Shown: positions 1 through 7,574, counted from the first letter of the stretch. The stretch: 64,000 nucleotides of DNA from Mesorhizobium sp. STM 4661 (GCF_000359125.1 NZ_CAAF010000066.1:22857-86856); one strand, 5' to 3'. Notes: generated by a model from the sequence alone, not told the origin. Numbers and translations: made by a program.

Positions 1-856
1 AGACCAGCAGGTTGATGCCGGGCTTCACTGTCTCGCGCGACGAAGTCATCACCTTCCACAGCGAGCCGTTGAGCAGCCCCTTGGCGGGATCGTTGCGCAG
101 GCAGACCAGCTTGTCGCCGGCCTGCGGGTAATCGGCATTGAACCCTTTCAACTCGCGCAGCCGCTGATTGTAGCGCCGCCGCGTGCGGTTGGTGCCGACC
201 AGCACCTGGTCCGCCTTCAGCACCAGCTCCTGGGTGACGTCCTCCTTGCCGATCACCTGCGCCGTGCCGTAGTCGCCGCGCATGAATTCGCGGCCCTCGC
301 GCACGTCGAGGGCCAGCCGGATGATCGGGTTGTCGCGCGCCTGCCGATGGATCTCGGTGAGCAGGACATCCGGCTCATGGTCGGTGAAGAAGCCGCCGCC
401 CGAGATCGGCGGCAACTGGCCGGGATCGCCGAGGACGAGGATCGGCGTGCCGAAACTCAAGAGGTCACGGCCAAGCTGTTCGTCGACCATCGAGCATTCG
501 TCGATGACGACGAGCTTGGCGCGCGAGATCGGGCTTTGCCGGTTGAGCGAGAAGGTCGGCGACATCGAGGTCTTGCCGGTCACCTCGTCCGCCACCGATT
601 CCTCGCCCTTCGGCCGGTAGATCAGCGAGTGGATGGTGCGGGCATTGACCGCGCCCTTGGAACGCAGCACCTGCGCGGCCTTGCCGGTGAAGGCGGCGAA
701 TTGCACCTGGCCGTCGACATGCTCGGCGAAATAGCGCGCCAGCGTCGTCTTGCCGGTGCCGGCATAGCCGAACAGCCGGAAGAGCTGCGGCCGCCCGGTC
801 TTGAGCCAGCCGGCAACCGCCTTCAGCGCCTCATCCTGTTGGGGGGAGAATTCCAT
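1..856 (-). CDS. RecD-like ATP-dependent DNA helicase (C-terminal part beyond window)
   Basis: Superfamily 1B helicase related to RecD/Dda, expected to unwind DNA in the cytoplasm. Only the first 285 residues are inside the window; the reading frame runs off the left edge. Visible motifs are Walker A GYAGTGKT (residues 30-37), Walker B VVIDECSMV with the DE pair at 119-120, and motif III GDPGQLPP (143-150). The start is the ATG whose complement lies at 854-856, giving MEFSPQQDEALKAVAG; no strong ribosome site is seen upstream. It lies downstream of and in the same direction as the nitrile hydratase genes, with 125 bp between, so linkage is uncertain. The family is clear; whether it is a stand-alone repair helicase or has an extra domain cannot be seen. 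Confidence 0.85.
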   Translation of the reverse strand, partial: MEFSPQQDEALKAVAGWLKTGRPQLFRLFGYAGTGKTTLARYFAEHVDGQVQFAAFTGKAAQVLRSKGAVNARTIHSLIYRPKGEESVADEVTGKTSMSPTFSLNRQSPISRAKLVVIDECSMVDEQLGRDLLSFGTPILVLGDPGQLPPISGGGFFTDHEPDVLLTEIHRQARDNPIIRLALDVREGREFMRGDYGTAQVIGKEDVTQELVLKADQVLVGTNRTRRRYNQRLRELKGFNADYPQAGDKLVCLRNDPAKGLLNGSLWKVMTSSRETVKPGINLLV

Positions 857-981
857 CAGAGCGAGAGACCGGATTCGCAGGACAAAGACAAGATAGCTGC
901 CATCACCTCGATGCTATCGGTGGACAAGGCTAGCAGGAGTAAACCAGAACGTAAAGGGAACAAAGGCTGATTGACCACGAC

Positions 982-1401
982 CTATCCGGTCTGGCCGCCA
1001 TAACCTTCGGTCGGGTCGACACGACCTTCGGTCGGTCTGGGATCATTCTCCAGCAGGATCGGCTTGCCATGCGGCGTTGCATGCGCCGCGCGTCCCCAGG
1101 CGGCGGCCAGCGCATCGACATCGCCCTTGCCGGCAACGCCCTTGGCCGACAGCAGCCTTTCCAGCGCCGCCAGCCAGTGTTCGTAATAGTCGTGGCCGTC
1201 GCTTGCCGCACCGGGCTTCTTCAGCTCGGCGGACAAAGCATCCGCCCATTCGCTCCAGGAAAACAGACCCCTGTCGTGCAATGCCACCGTCATGGCGAAG
1301 GCCTCTGCTTGCCATGGCTCGGCGAACACCGGCTCGTCGAAGCCAGCCGGCAATTCGGCTGTTGCCGCCTCAGGCCGGCTCAAGATAGCTTTCCCAGGCA
1401 T
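982..1401 (-). CDS. Nitrile hydratase accessory (activator) protein
   Basis: A 139-residue protein of the small nitrile hydratase accessory family, which resembles the N-terminal part of the beta subunit. The stretch EPVFAEPWQAEAFAMTVAL followed by FSWSEWADALS and DYYEHWLAALERLL is the usual family pattern. In cobalt nitrile hydratases this protein acts as a self-subunit-swapping chaperone that helps insert cobalt into the alpha subunit (family knowledge). It is the last gene of the alpha-beta-accessory operon, and its start overlaps the end of the beta gene by 32 nt, suggesting translational coupling. The tail after about residue 120 (PRPTEGRVDPTEGYGG) looks disordered. Confidence 0.9.
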   Translation of the reverse strand: MPGKAILSRPEAATAELPAGFDEPVFAEPWQAEAFAMTVALHDRGLFSWSEWADALSAELKKPGAASDGHDYYEHWLAALERLLSAKGVAGKGDVDALAAAWGRAAHATPHGKPILLENDPRPTEGRVDPTEGYGGQTG

Positions 1402-2029
1402 CGATCGACACAGTCAGCGTCGGGTCGGCCCCCTCGCCCCAGATCTCGGCGCCGTCGAAAACCACTGTATAGACCCATTGCGGGTTCTCGCCCTGTCCAT
1501 GCGCATTGCTATCGGGAAACACGAAGCCATCGCGGACGGCTTCCACGGTCCCCTGATTGCCGCGCGCGTAGCGCGGCAATCGTGTATGGCCGGTCGGATG
1601 AAAGTTCTTCGTCCGCACGCGGTCACCCGCCCTGAAGCGCGCCGGCGCCGAAACCGGCCGGTCGCAAGGGCCGCCCTTGGCCAGCACCGCTGGCACGTTT
1701 TCCGCCTTCAGCACGCGCTTGGGTGTCGCAGCCGGGTCAATCGCCCTGCCCGCGGCCAGATCGCGGTCGCTGACGAAACCATGGCGCTTGAGCAAGGTTT
1801 CCAGCGCCTTGATCCAGATCTGGTAGTAGCTCGAGGCATAGTAGTCCGCCGGGCGCAGCGATTCCCTTGCATGCCGGCTCTCATCGATATTCCACGCCCC
1901 CATGGCGCCGGCGGTAAGCGTCACACCCAGCGCTCGCCTTTCCCAGGCAGCATGGAAATACGGCTCGTCCTTTTCGGGCGCGACCGGTCCGAACCCCATC
2001 TGCCCGCCGAGATCATGCGGTCCGTTCAT
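1370..2029 (-). CDS. nthB: Nitrile hydratase subunit beta
   Basis: 219 residues, the normal size for the beta subunit. The N-terminus MNGPHDLGGQMGFGPV is the classic beta start, followed by the helical stretch SYYQIWIKALETLL, and the C-terminal SH3-like half contains GDRVRTKNFHPTGHTRLP and the NPQWVYTVVFDGAEIWG segment. With the alpha subunit it forms the heterodimer that hydrates nitriles to amides in the cytoplasm. The ATG overlaps the alpha stop codon by 4 nt, which indicates tight co-translation of the two subunits. Nothing is truncated or unusual. Confidence 0.95.
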   Translation of the reverse strand: MNGPHDLGGQMGFGPVAPEKDEPYFHAAWERRALGVTLTAGAMGAWNIDESRHARESLRPADYYASSYYQIWIKALETLLKRHGFVSDRDLAAGRAIDPAATPKRVLKAENVPAVLAKGGPCDRPVSAPARFRAGDRVRTKNFHPTGHTRLPRYARGNQGTVEAVRDGFVFPDSNAHGQGENPQWVYTVVFDGAEIWGEGADPTLTVSIDAWESYLEPA

Positions 2030-2631
2030 GCCGGCTCTCGCGCCAATGCCGTACCGATCATCGCATCGCGGCTCACAAGATCCGCCAGCCGTTCCTCGCT
2101 CCAGCCCTGCGTGCCATCAGGCCGCATCGGCACGACCAGGTAACGCAGCTCGGCGGTGGAATCCCATACCCGGATTTTTGTCGTCCTTGGCAGCGTCAGC
2201 CCGAATTCCTCAAGCACCCCGCGCGGATCGATCACCGCCCGCGAGCGATAGGGCGGCGCCTTGTACCAGACCGGCGGCAGGCCGAGCACCGACCACGGAT
2301 AGCAGGAGCACAGCGTGCAGACGACGAGGTTGTGCGTCTCCTCTGAGTTGAACACCGCCTGCATGTGCTCGCCTTGCCGGCCGGTATAGCTGAGCGATTC
2401 GATCGCCGCCGTCGCGTCGCTTTTCAGCCAGGCGGCGTAGTCAGGATCGCTCCAGGCCTTGGCCACCACCCGTGCGCCGTTGCGCGGGCCGATTTTCGTC
2501 TCGTAGGTGTCGACGATGACGTCGATGGCAGCCGGATCGATTAGGCCCTTCTCGGCGAGGATCGTTTCCAGCGCGCGCACCCGCGCGGCAAACGGGTCGA
2601 GGTCGTTGTCGTGGTCATGATCGTGTGCCAT
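2026..2631 (-). CDS. nthA: Nitrile hydratase subunit alpha, cobalt type
   Basis: 201 residues. The metal-binding claw motif VCTLCSC is present with Cys105, Cys108 and Cys110. A Thr between the first two cysteines (CTLCSC) is the mark of cobalt-type, non-corrin enzymes; iron types carry Ser. The post-claw segment YPWSVLGLPPVWYK and the later RVWDSTAELRYLVVP are typical. The subunit catalyses nitrile hydration to amide. It is the first gene of a three-gene operon. The N-terminus MAHDHDHDND is rich in His and Asp, which is an odd local feature that could bind metal (inference). No amidase or nitrilase gene lies nearby in the window, so the next step in nitrile use must be encoded elsewhere. Confidence 0.96.
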   Translation of the reverse strand: MAHDHDHDNDLDPFAARVRALETILAEKGLIDPAAIDVIVDTYETKIGPRNGARVVAKAWSDPDYAAWLKSDATAAIESLSYTGRQGEHMQAVFNSEETHNLVVCTLCSCYPWSVLGLPPVWYKAPPYRSRAVIDPRGVLEEFGLTLPRTTKIRVWDSTAELRYLVVPMRPDGTQGWSEERLADLVSRDAMIGTALAREPA

Positions 2632-3049
2632 GGCCGCAAATTACGACCACTGACATCCGGCCGCAAGCGTGACGGCTAACGCGCTGAATTCATTGCTCCA
2701 GTGTGCTTACAGTCAGCTGTCGTGCGACGAGGCTTTTCGATGCGGCGGGACGGGATGATGATGGCAGCACGAAAGGAATGAACGTCGCAAATCGTTTGGG
2801 AATCAAATATATGGAGAAAAATTCTCGATCTAGAAGTTTAAATGCAGCAACAACCCGGCATCAAATAAATATATTTTGCGCAAAATCCAAAAACTACAAT
2901 AATAATATTAAATTTATAATAAATATAGCGGGCGTCTATGCTGTTGACAGAACAGTCACATGAGAGCAATCTCACAAAGCAGCTGATTATTTTAAAATGC
3001 AGCTCGCAATATCGCGGAACTATGCAAAAAACTCATGGGAGACAAAGCG
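2632..3049. other. AT-rich intergenic leader of the radical-SAM/protease island
   Basis: This 418-bp gap separates the divergent nitrile hydratase operon from the peptide cassette. The first 180 bp look like normal GC-rich sequence, but about 2800-2995 is strongly AT-rich, unlike everything around it. Within it are a perfect TATAAT at 2915-2920 and a TTGACA at 2944-2949; neither has a good partner at 17 bp, so no promoter can be fixed. A 13-bp palindrome lies at 2814-2826. An 86-codon frame at 2703-2963 is not convincing as a gene. The region most likely carries the promoter of the cassette, and its composition suggests foreign origin. Confidence 0.5.
2657..2674. repeat. Left copy of 18-bp direct repeat bracketing the island
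   Basis: CCGGCCGCAAGCGTGACG at this position recurs at 7410-7427 in the same orientation with 17 of 18 bases identical. The two copies lie just outside the AT-rich leader and just after the protease gene, so together they enclose the whole three-gene cassette of about 4.7 kb. They could be an insertion footprint or recombination site, but no integrase or transposase is inside. Confidence 0.5.
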
Positions 3050-3373
3050 ATGGCTGACCAAGCTGTTACTCAAGCCGATTTGGCGAAACTGGCAAAGAAA
3101 CTTGACGAAGTGGCAGATGTCCTGACGGACAAGGAAAGGACCTTGCTTCTGGCGGTATTCAAGCTGGCCGGAGAAGCCATTGCCGCTCGTGTGCAAGGCG
3201 CACCTTCAGACGGCGAGAAGGAAAGCGGCTCGATCCGGGCATCGGCAGCGCGCAGCACTGTGCTTTCAGACGGATTCAAGGGAGCTTTCCAGTCCATCGG
3301 AACAGCAGACTTCAACCTCCGCAGCGGCATCGAGGATGTTGCCAGCGGTGTGGGCATTGGAGTTGTTTGGTAG
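3050..3373 (+). CDS. Putative precursor peptide for the adjacent radical SAM enzyme
   Basis: A 107-residue protein of no family I recognise. An ATG also exists at 3035, but GGGAGA at 3037-3042 sits 7 nt before the ATG at 3050 and overlaps the first ATG, so 3050 is the better start. Residues about 8-50 form a probable amphipathic helical leader (TQADLAKLAKKLDEVADVL, then KERTLLLAVFKLAGEAIAA). A Ser/Gly/Glu-rich hinge follows, then a segment of about 36 residues starting LSDGFKGAFQSIGTADF and ending GVGIGVVW. It has no Cys, no signal peptide and no transmembrane segment. It lies 56 bp upstream of a radical SAM enzyme whose family modifies ribosomal peptides, so a leader-plus-core precursor is the natural reading (inference). 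It might instead be a partner protein. Confidence 0.6.
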   Translation: MADQAVTQADLAKLAKKLDEVADVLTDKERTLLLAVFKLAGEAIAARVQGAPSDGEKESGSIRASAARSTVLSDGFKGAFQSIGTADFNLRSGIEDVASGVGIGVVW

Positions 3374-3429
3374 TCACAAGACGATCCGTTTTGCGTTGTC
3401 TACAGCCCACCAGCGGCGGAGTGATGCGC

Positions 3430-5346
3430 ATGTTGTCCGCACTTGCGACCTGCTACAACACAAAGCCCAGCGTGACCCCAACGGAACGTGAGAGTCGGCA
3501 GGAGTGGCCGGTAGCGTTAGTCACCACACCATTCGTTTCTTGCTACCGGCCTTCCCTCCAACTTGGACTGTTGAAGGCAATCGCCGACAGGCACGGCTTC
3601 CCTGCAACCACCCTCCATCTAAATCTCGATTTCGCGCAGGCAATTGGCGTCTCGCTTTATGAACAATTGGTCCATCATCGGGGCCGCCTGTTCGGCGAGT
3701 GGCTATTCTCGCTTCAGGCGTTTGGCGAAGATGCCCCGGATCCGGACGGAGAAATGCTGCGGCGCTTTGGCACCGAAGCTGGCCTCCTGTTGACCGATTT
3801 GGGCCTTACCGCTGATCAACTTGTCAAATTGCGCCACGTCGAAGTACCAAAGTACCTGAGCGACCTCGAGAGCAGCGTCGATTGGAGCCAATTTCGCGTC
3901 GTCGGATTCACCTCGACCTTTCAGCAAAACACGGCTGCCTTCGCCTTGGCAGCTCGCATAAAAGCGATGCACCCTTCCATAATCACGCTTTTCGGTGGGG
4001 CAAATTTTGAAGGCGAGATGGGTCAGGAGCTGGTACGCTCGGTTGCCGCCGTGGACTACGCGATCAGCGGAGAGGCGGATGAGTCGTTTCCAAGGTTCCT
4101 GGAAGCGCTAGCGAGTGGCAATGACCCGATGTTGGTGCCGGGAGTTCTCTCCAAGGAGACTCCAACCGGGGCGACCGGGATTGCTCAGCAGCCGTTCGAC
4201 GACCTGAACGGCCTCCCCGTTCCTGACTACGATGAGTACTTCGCGCGGGGGATAGCGAAGGGCCTCGTCTCCGACGTATCGAGACGCCTGGTCTATCTAC
4301 CTTTTGAGAGCGCCCGCGGCTGCTGGTGGGGACAGAAACACCACTGCACCTTCTGCGGGCTCAACGGTTCGACGATGAAATTTCGCTCGAAATCGCCGGA
4401 GCGGGTTCGAGATGAGCTCGCGACAATGTCAGAGGCATATGGCGGCTTTCGTTTCGAGGCCGTCGATAACATCGTTGATCAGCAATATCTGAACACCCTG
4501 TTTCCGCATTTGGCGCAGGTCGGAAGCGACTATGAGTTCTTCTACGAGGTCAAATCGAACCTCACCAAAGACAAACTTCGTGTTTTGCGTGACGGAGGCC
4601 TGCGACGCATTCAGCCAGGGATAGAGTCCCTCGACAGTCGCGTCCTCAAGCTCATGCGAAAGGGTGTGACAGGCATCCAAAATGTGAATCTGCTGAGGTG
4701 GTCACTGTACTATGGAGTTGATGTTGGCTGGAACATCATTTGGGGATTTCCAGGTGAGCATGCCAGCTTCTACGAAGATCAACTTGTGACGATGAGGCGG
4801 GTGAGGCACCTGCAACCGCCGACGGGTGCTGGGCGTATCTGGATGGAGCGGTTCAGTCCCATCTATACCGACCGAGTTTCCTTCCCGAGCAAGTTTGTAA
4901 AACCTGAAGCCAGCTACGCCTACGTCTACCCAGAGACATTCGACCTCGCGAAAATTGCGTACTTCTTTGACTACGAGCTTGAGGACTCGCTTCCAGACCG
5001 AGCGTACGAAGAGACGCGGACGGAGGTACGGCGTTGGCAGGAGGCGTGGAAAGCGCCTCGCAGACCCTCTCTTACTTTCTGGTCGTCACCGAACTTCATC
5101 CAAATCGAAGACCTCCGAAGCGATGGTGACGAGGGCATCTACAAATTCCATGACGCGCTGGCACAGATTTATGTCGCGGCGAGTGACCGCCCTGCCACCG
5201 CGACCCAGATAATAGCGAAGCTTGGCCTCCCCAACTCATCCGATGAAGTTGAAGCAGCCCTGCAGGAGTTCGTACGGCTGGGCCTGATGATGTCGGAAGG
5301 TTCGGTGTTCCTGAGCCTGGCGTTACCGGCGACGAGGAACCGCTAA
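3430..5346 (+). CDS. Cobalamin-binding radical SAM enzyme, ribosomal-peptide maturation type
   Basis: 638 residues from the ATG at 3430, chosen because GGCGGAG at 3415-3421 is 8 nt upstream; earlier TTG and ATG starts at 3367 and 3424 have no usable site. The N-terminal part (about 27-250) is B12-binding-like, with VALVTTPFVSCYRPSLQLG and VVGFTSTFQQNTAAFALA. The radical SAM cluster motif is C-x7-C-x2-C at Cys298, Cys306 and Cys309 in the context RGCWWGQKHHCTFCGLNG followed by TMKFRSKSPERV. That spacing and context match the ribosomal peptide maturation radical SAM protein 1 group (TIGR03975 as I recall it). Such enzymes carry out C-methylation or other radical changes on peptides. The next gene starts 1 nt after its stop. 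Codon use is less GC-biased than its neighbours. The substrate is unproven. Confidence 0.85.
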   Translation: MLSALATCYNTKPSVTPTERESRQEWPVALVTTPFVSCYRPSLQLGLLKAIADRHGFPATTLHLNLDFAQAIGVSLYEQLVHHRGRLFGEWLFSLQAFGEDAPDPDGEMLRRFGTEAGLLLTDLGLTADQLVKLRHVEVPKYLSDLESSVDWSQFRVVGFTSTFQQNTAAFALAARIKAMHPSIITLFGGANFEGEMGQELVRSVAAVDYAISGEADESFPRFLEALASGNDPMLVPGVLSKETPTGATGIAQQPFDDLNGLPVPDYDEYFARGIAKGLVSDVSRRLVYLPFESARGCWWGQKHHCTFCGLNGSTMKFRSKSPERVRDELATMSEAYGGFRFEAVDNIVDQQYLNTLFPHLAQVGSDYEFFYEVKSNLTKDKLRVLRDGGLRRIQPGIESLDSRVLKLMRKGVTGIQNVNLLRWSLYYGVDVGWNIIWGFPGEHASFYEDQLVTMRRVRHLQPPTGAGRIWMERFSPIYTDRVSFPSKFVKPEASYAYVYPETFDLAKIAYFFDYELEDSLPDRAYEETRTEVRRWQEAWKAPRRPSLTFWSSPNFIQIEDLRSDGDEGIYKFHDALAQIYVAASDRPATATQIIAKLGLPNSSDEVEAALQEFVRLGLMMSEGSVFLSLALPATRNR

Positions 5347-5347
5347 G

Positions 5348-7381
5348 TTGGCCGACTTCCTAAAAATCGACGATGCGACGCGCGCCCAGCTTGTAGGACT
5401 GCTCGGCGTCTCGGAAGACGTTGCCGACCAGATCGTGGCTACGAGACCTCATGGCAGCAAGGCTGACCTGGACTGGCTGCCAGCGCCGGCGAGTGCACGC
5501 ATCAGCGACCGGTTGGAGATTGAGAAGTTTAATCTGAACGAAGCGACCGTCGAACAGCTCATTCAATTATGTGGGCTCCCTGAGCCGATTGCATCCACCA
5601 TTGTCGCAAATCGCCCCTACTATTTGTCCTTGGAGCTTCGCCACCTCGAGGGTGTCGACGCAGAAGCATTCGATGCCGTTACAACTGTCTTCACGGTAAG
5701 CTCCCTCACATATGTCGACAAACTTACTGGAAAGTCAGTTGATCTACGAGCCGATAGCTCCGAGGTGCTGGTGCGCCTCAAGAGCCAAGATTCGGAGAGT
5801 GCCGAGTCCTTGGCGAGTAGAAACTCCCTGAGGCGTATTTCAGGGGGCAGCGGCCGGAATGACTATCAGGTCTATGCGGTATCCCAAGGCGAGACCGGCG
5901 TCGGTGCAATCAGGAAGCTCAAGCTGGATAGGGCTGTAGACAGAGTTGTGCCCGCGTTTCGCAACGCTGAAGGAGTCGCCCAGTTTATCGACCCTGAATT
6001 TTGCGTGGTTCAGTTCAAGGATGGTGTCACGCCTCAAGAGCAGAATACGGTGATCGCCAGTGCGGGCCTCACGATCGACGAACTCCACCGCACGCCGGGG
6101 CTTATGACGCTTAGAATGCGTTCCGCGGCAGATTCTCCGAGGAAGATCATTGAAGCGGTGAAGGTGCTCAACGCTTCGTCGGCGGTCGCTTTTGCCGAGC
6201 CGGGCTTCATAGCGGTGAATGATAGGGAGGGCGCGAAAAAAAAAGCCGCAAAAAAAGCGAGACCGAGTGACGACGCCGAAAGCGGGAGTCTCGACTGGAA
6301 TTTATCACTCTTGGGCTGTGAAAACGCTTGGCTCGTGGAGATGGGTACACCCGACGTCGTGATCGCCCTCATCGACTCTGGTATTGATTTGAACCACCCT
6401 TCCCTGGCCGACGGGTACCTGCAGCGAAGCCAGGGTGAGAGCTGGAATTTCGAGGACGACAGCGATCCCAACCCGACGGACATTGACGGCCATGGGACCT
6501 TTATCGCGGGCCTCCTCATTGGAAACGGCCAATCAGGCATCCACGGCATCTGCCCGGGTTGTCGCATTCTTCCTTTGAGGGTGCCTCTCGCTGGGGCGTC
6601 GCTCAGCTACGCCAGGCGTCGTGACGCGATATTGTACGCCATCAACTCTGTCGCGCCGCCAACAAAGCTCATCATTAGTATCAGTTGGAAAACGACCGGT
6701 GACGTGGGCCTCATACGGGACGCAATTGCGCAGGCGACTCAACGGGATGCGCTGGTTGTCTGCTCCGCGGGAAACTGGCCGATGTCCTACAACGAGCCTC
6801 ATTATCCGTCTGACTACGGCGATGTCTTGTCGATCGCCGCAGTCGGCGCAGACAAAGGGCCCGCTGATTATTCATTTTTTGGCGATAAAATCGACCTTTG
6901 TGCGCCCGGCGGGAGCGGCACTGCTGCAGACCAGGGAAGCAATATCAAATCCGCGGCTATCGGCGGCGCGGTCACGTATGATTTTGGCACGTCATTCGCC
7001 GTCCCCCACGTTGTAGGGGCAGCCGCCCTCTTGTTGTCCCATCGATCCGCCCTCGACAGGCAGCGGGCAAGGGAAATTCTAGAGGCGAGTGCCGAGCCTC
7101 TTGACCAGGCAGGTACCGGGAGAGGCTTTGCAAGAGTTGATTTGGCGTTGGACGCTGCCACAGGGAGCGATGAAGGGCCTGTAGTTAATCCCGTGACGAG
7201 CGACGGACTCATCATCATCAATGAATGGAGTGAGAGTCGCCTACGCGACACTTTTCTTTTGCTGCCAATTTCGATCCGCATAATCATCGCTCGTCGACCG
7301 TTCAGTTCGCTTGAGGAAGTTCGCGGCATACTGGGTGTCTCCGCCGCCCAGTACGAACAGATAGCGACCTACGCTGAATAG
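5348..7381 (+). CDS. Subtilisin-like (S8) serine protease with helix-hairpin-helix modules at both ends
   Basis: 677 residues from a TTG one base after the radical SAM stop; translation is probably coupled. The catalytic triad is complete: Asp343 (VVIALIDSGID), His382 (DGHGTFIAG) and Ser549 (GTSFAVPHVVGAA), with oxyanion Asn476. Before it come two helix-hairpin-helix-like modules (about 1-50 and 58-110; FNLNEATVEQLIQLCGLP is the ComEA/type II secretion K-like pattern), then a fervidolysin-like prodomain (about 205-290, ending VAFAEPGFIAVND) and a Lys-rich linker. A third such module closes the protein (about 640-677, RRPFSSLEEVRGILGV). There is no signal peptide, so it should act in the cytoplasm, plausibly cutting the modified peptide off its leader (inference). 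The hairpin motifs could bind the leader, the other enzyme, or DNA. Confidence 0.85.
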   Translation: MADFLKIDDATRAQLVGLLGVSEDVADQIVATRPHGSKADLDWLPAPASARISDRLEIEKFNLNEATVEQLIQLCGLPEPIASTIVANRPYYLSLELRHLEGVDAEAFDAVTTVFTVSSLTYVDKLTGKSVDLRADSSEVLVRLKSQDSESAESLASRNSLRRISGGSGRNDYQVYAVSQGETGVGAIRKLKLDRAVDRVVPAFRNAEGVAQFIDPEFCVVQFKDGVTPQEQNTVIASAGLTIDELHRTPGLMTLRMRSAADSPRKIIEAVKVLNASSAVAFAEPGFIAVNDREGAKKKAAKKARPSDDAESGSLDWNLSLLGCENAWLVEMGTPDVVIALIDSGIDLNHPSLADGYLQRSQGESWNFEDDSDPNPTDIDGHGTFIAGLLIGNGQSGIHGICPGCRILPLRVPLAGASLSYARRRDAILYAINSVAPPTKLIISISWKTTGDVGLIRDAIAQATQRDALVVCSAGNWPMSYNEPHYPSDYGDVLSIAAVGADKGPADYSFFGDKIDLCAPGGSGTAADQGSNIKSAAIGGAVTYDFGTSFAVPHVVGAAALLLSHRSALDRQRAREILEASAEPLDQAGTGRGFARVDLALDAATGSDEGPVVNPVTSDGLIIINEWSESRLRDTFLLLPISIRIIIARRPFSSLEEVRGILGVSAAQYEQIATYAE

Positions 7382-7409
7382 AGGTCGACCAAGCAAGACT
7401 TGCTCTTCG

Positions 7410-7427
7410 CCGGCCGCAAGCGCGACG
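7410..7427. repeat. Right copy of 18-bp direct repeat bracketing the island
   Basis: CCGGCCGCAAGCGCGACG, the same-orientation partner of 2657-2674 with one mismatch. It starts 29 bp after the protease stop codon and ends 4 bp before the palindromic repeat at 7432. Confidence 0.5.
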
Positions 7428-7431
7428 CCTG

Positions 7432-7529
7432 GAGCGGTTCAGCGATTAAGAGAATCGCTGAACCGCTCTAACTATTTGTTTTTGCGCAATTCCGGACGGA
7501 AAACCGTTGCACACTTTTCCGGGAATTGC
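7432..7529. repeat. Palindromic intergenic repeat, likely bidirectional terminator
   Basis: A perfect 16-bp inverted repeat (GAGCGGTTCAGCGATT at 7432-7447 and its complement at 7453-7468, loop AAGAG) is followed by a second palindrome with arms GCAATTCC (7486-7493) and GGAATTGC (7522-7529). It lies between the convergent protease and RND genes, where a terminator is expected. The two-part arrangement resembles a repeat that I recall from many Mesorhizobium intergenic regions (recollection, not searched). Confidence 0.7.
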
Positions 7530-7574
7530 CTCAAGGCCAGCAAGACATCGGGCGCACCGACGACCCTGCGGCCT

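Noticed and set aside
2703..2963. 86-codon frame in the AT-rich leader of the island
   Set aside because: It begins in ordinary sequence and runs through AT-rich DNA giving an Asn/Ile/Lys-rich peptide; no ribosome site. More likely untranslated leader or promoter.
2944..2972. TTGACA as the -35 of the cassette promoter
   Set aside because: No reasonable -10 lies 16-18 bp downstream (CAATCT only), so I did not call a promoter.
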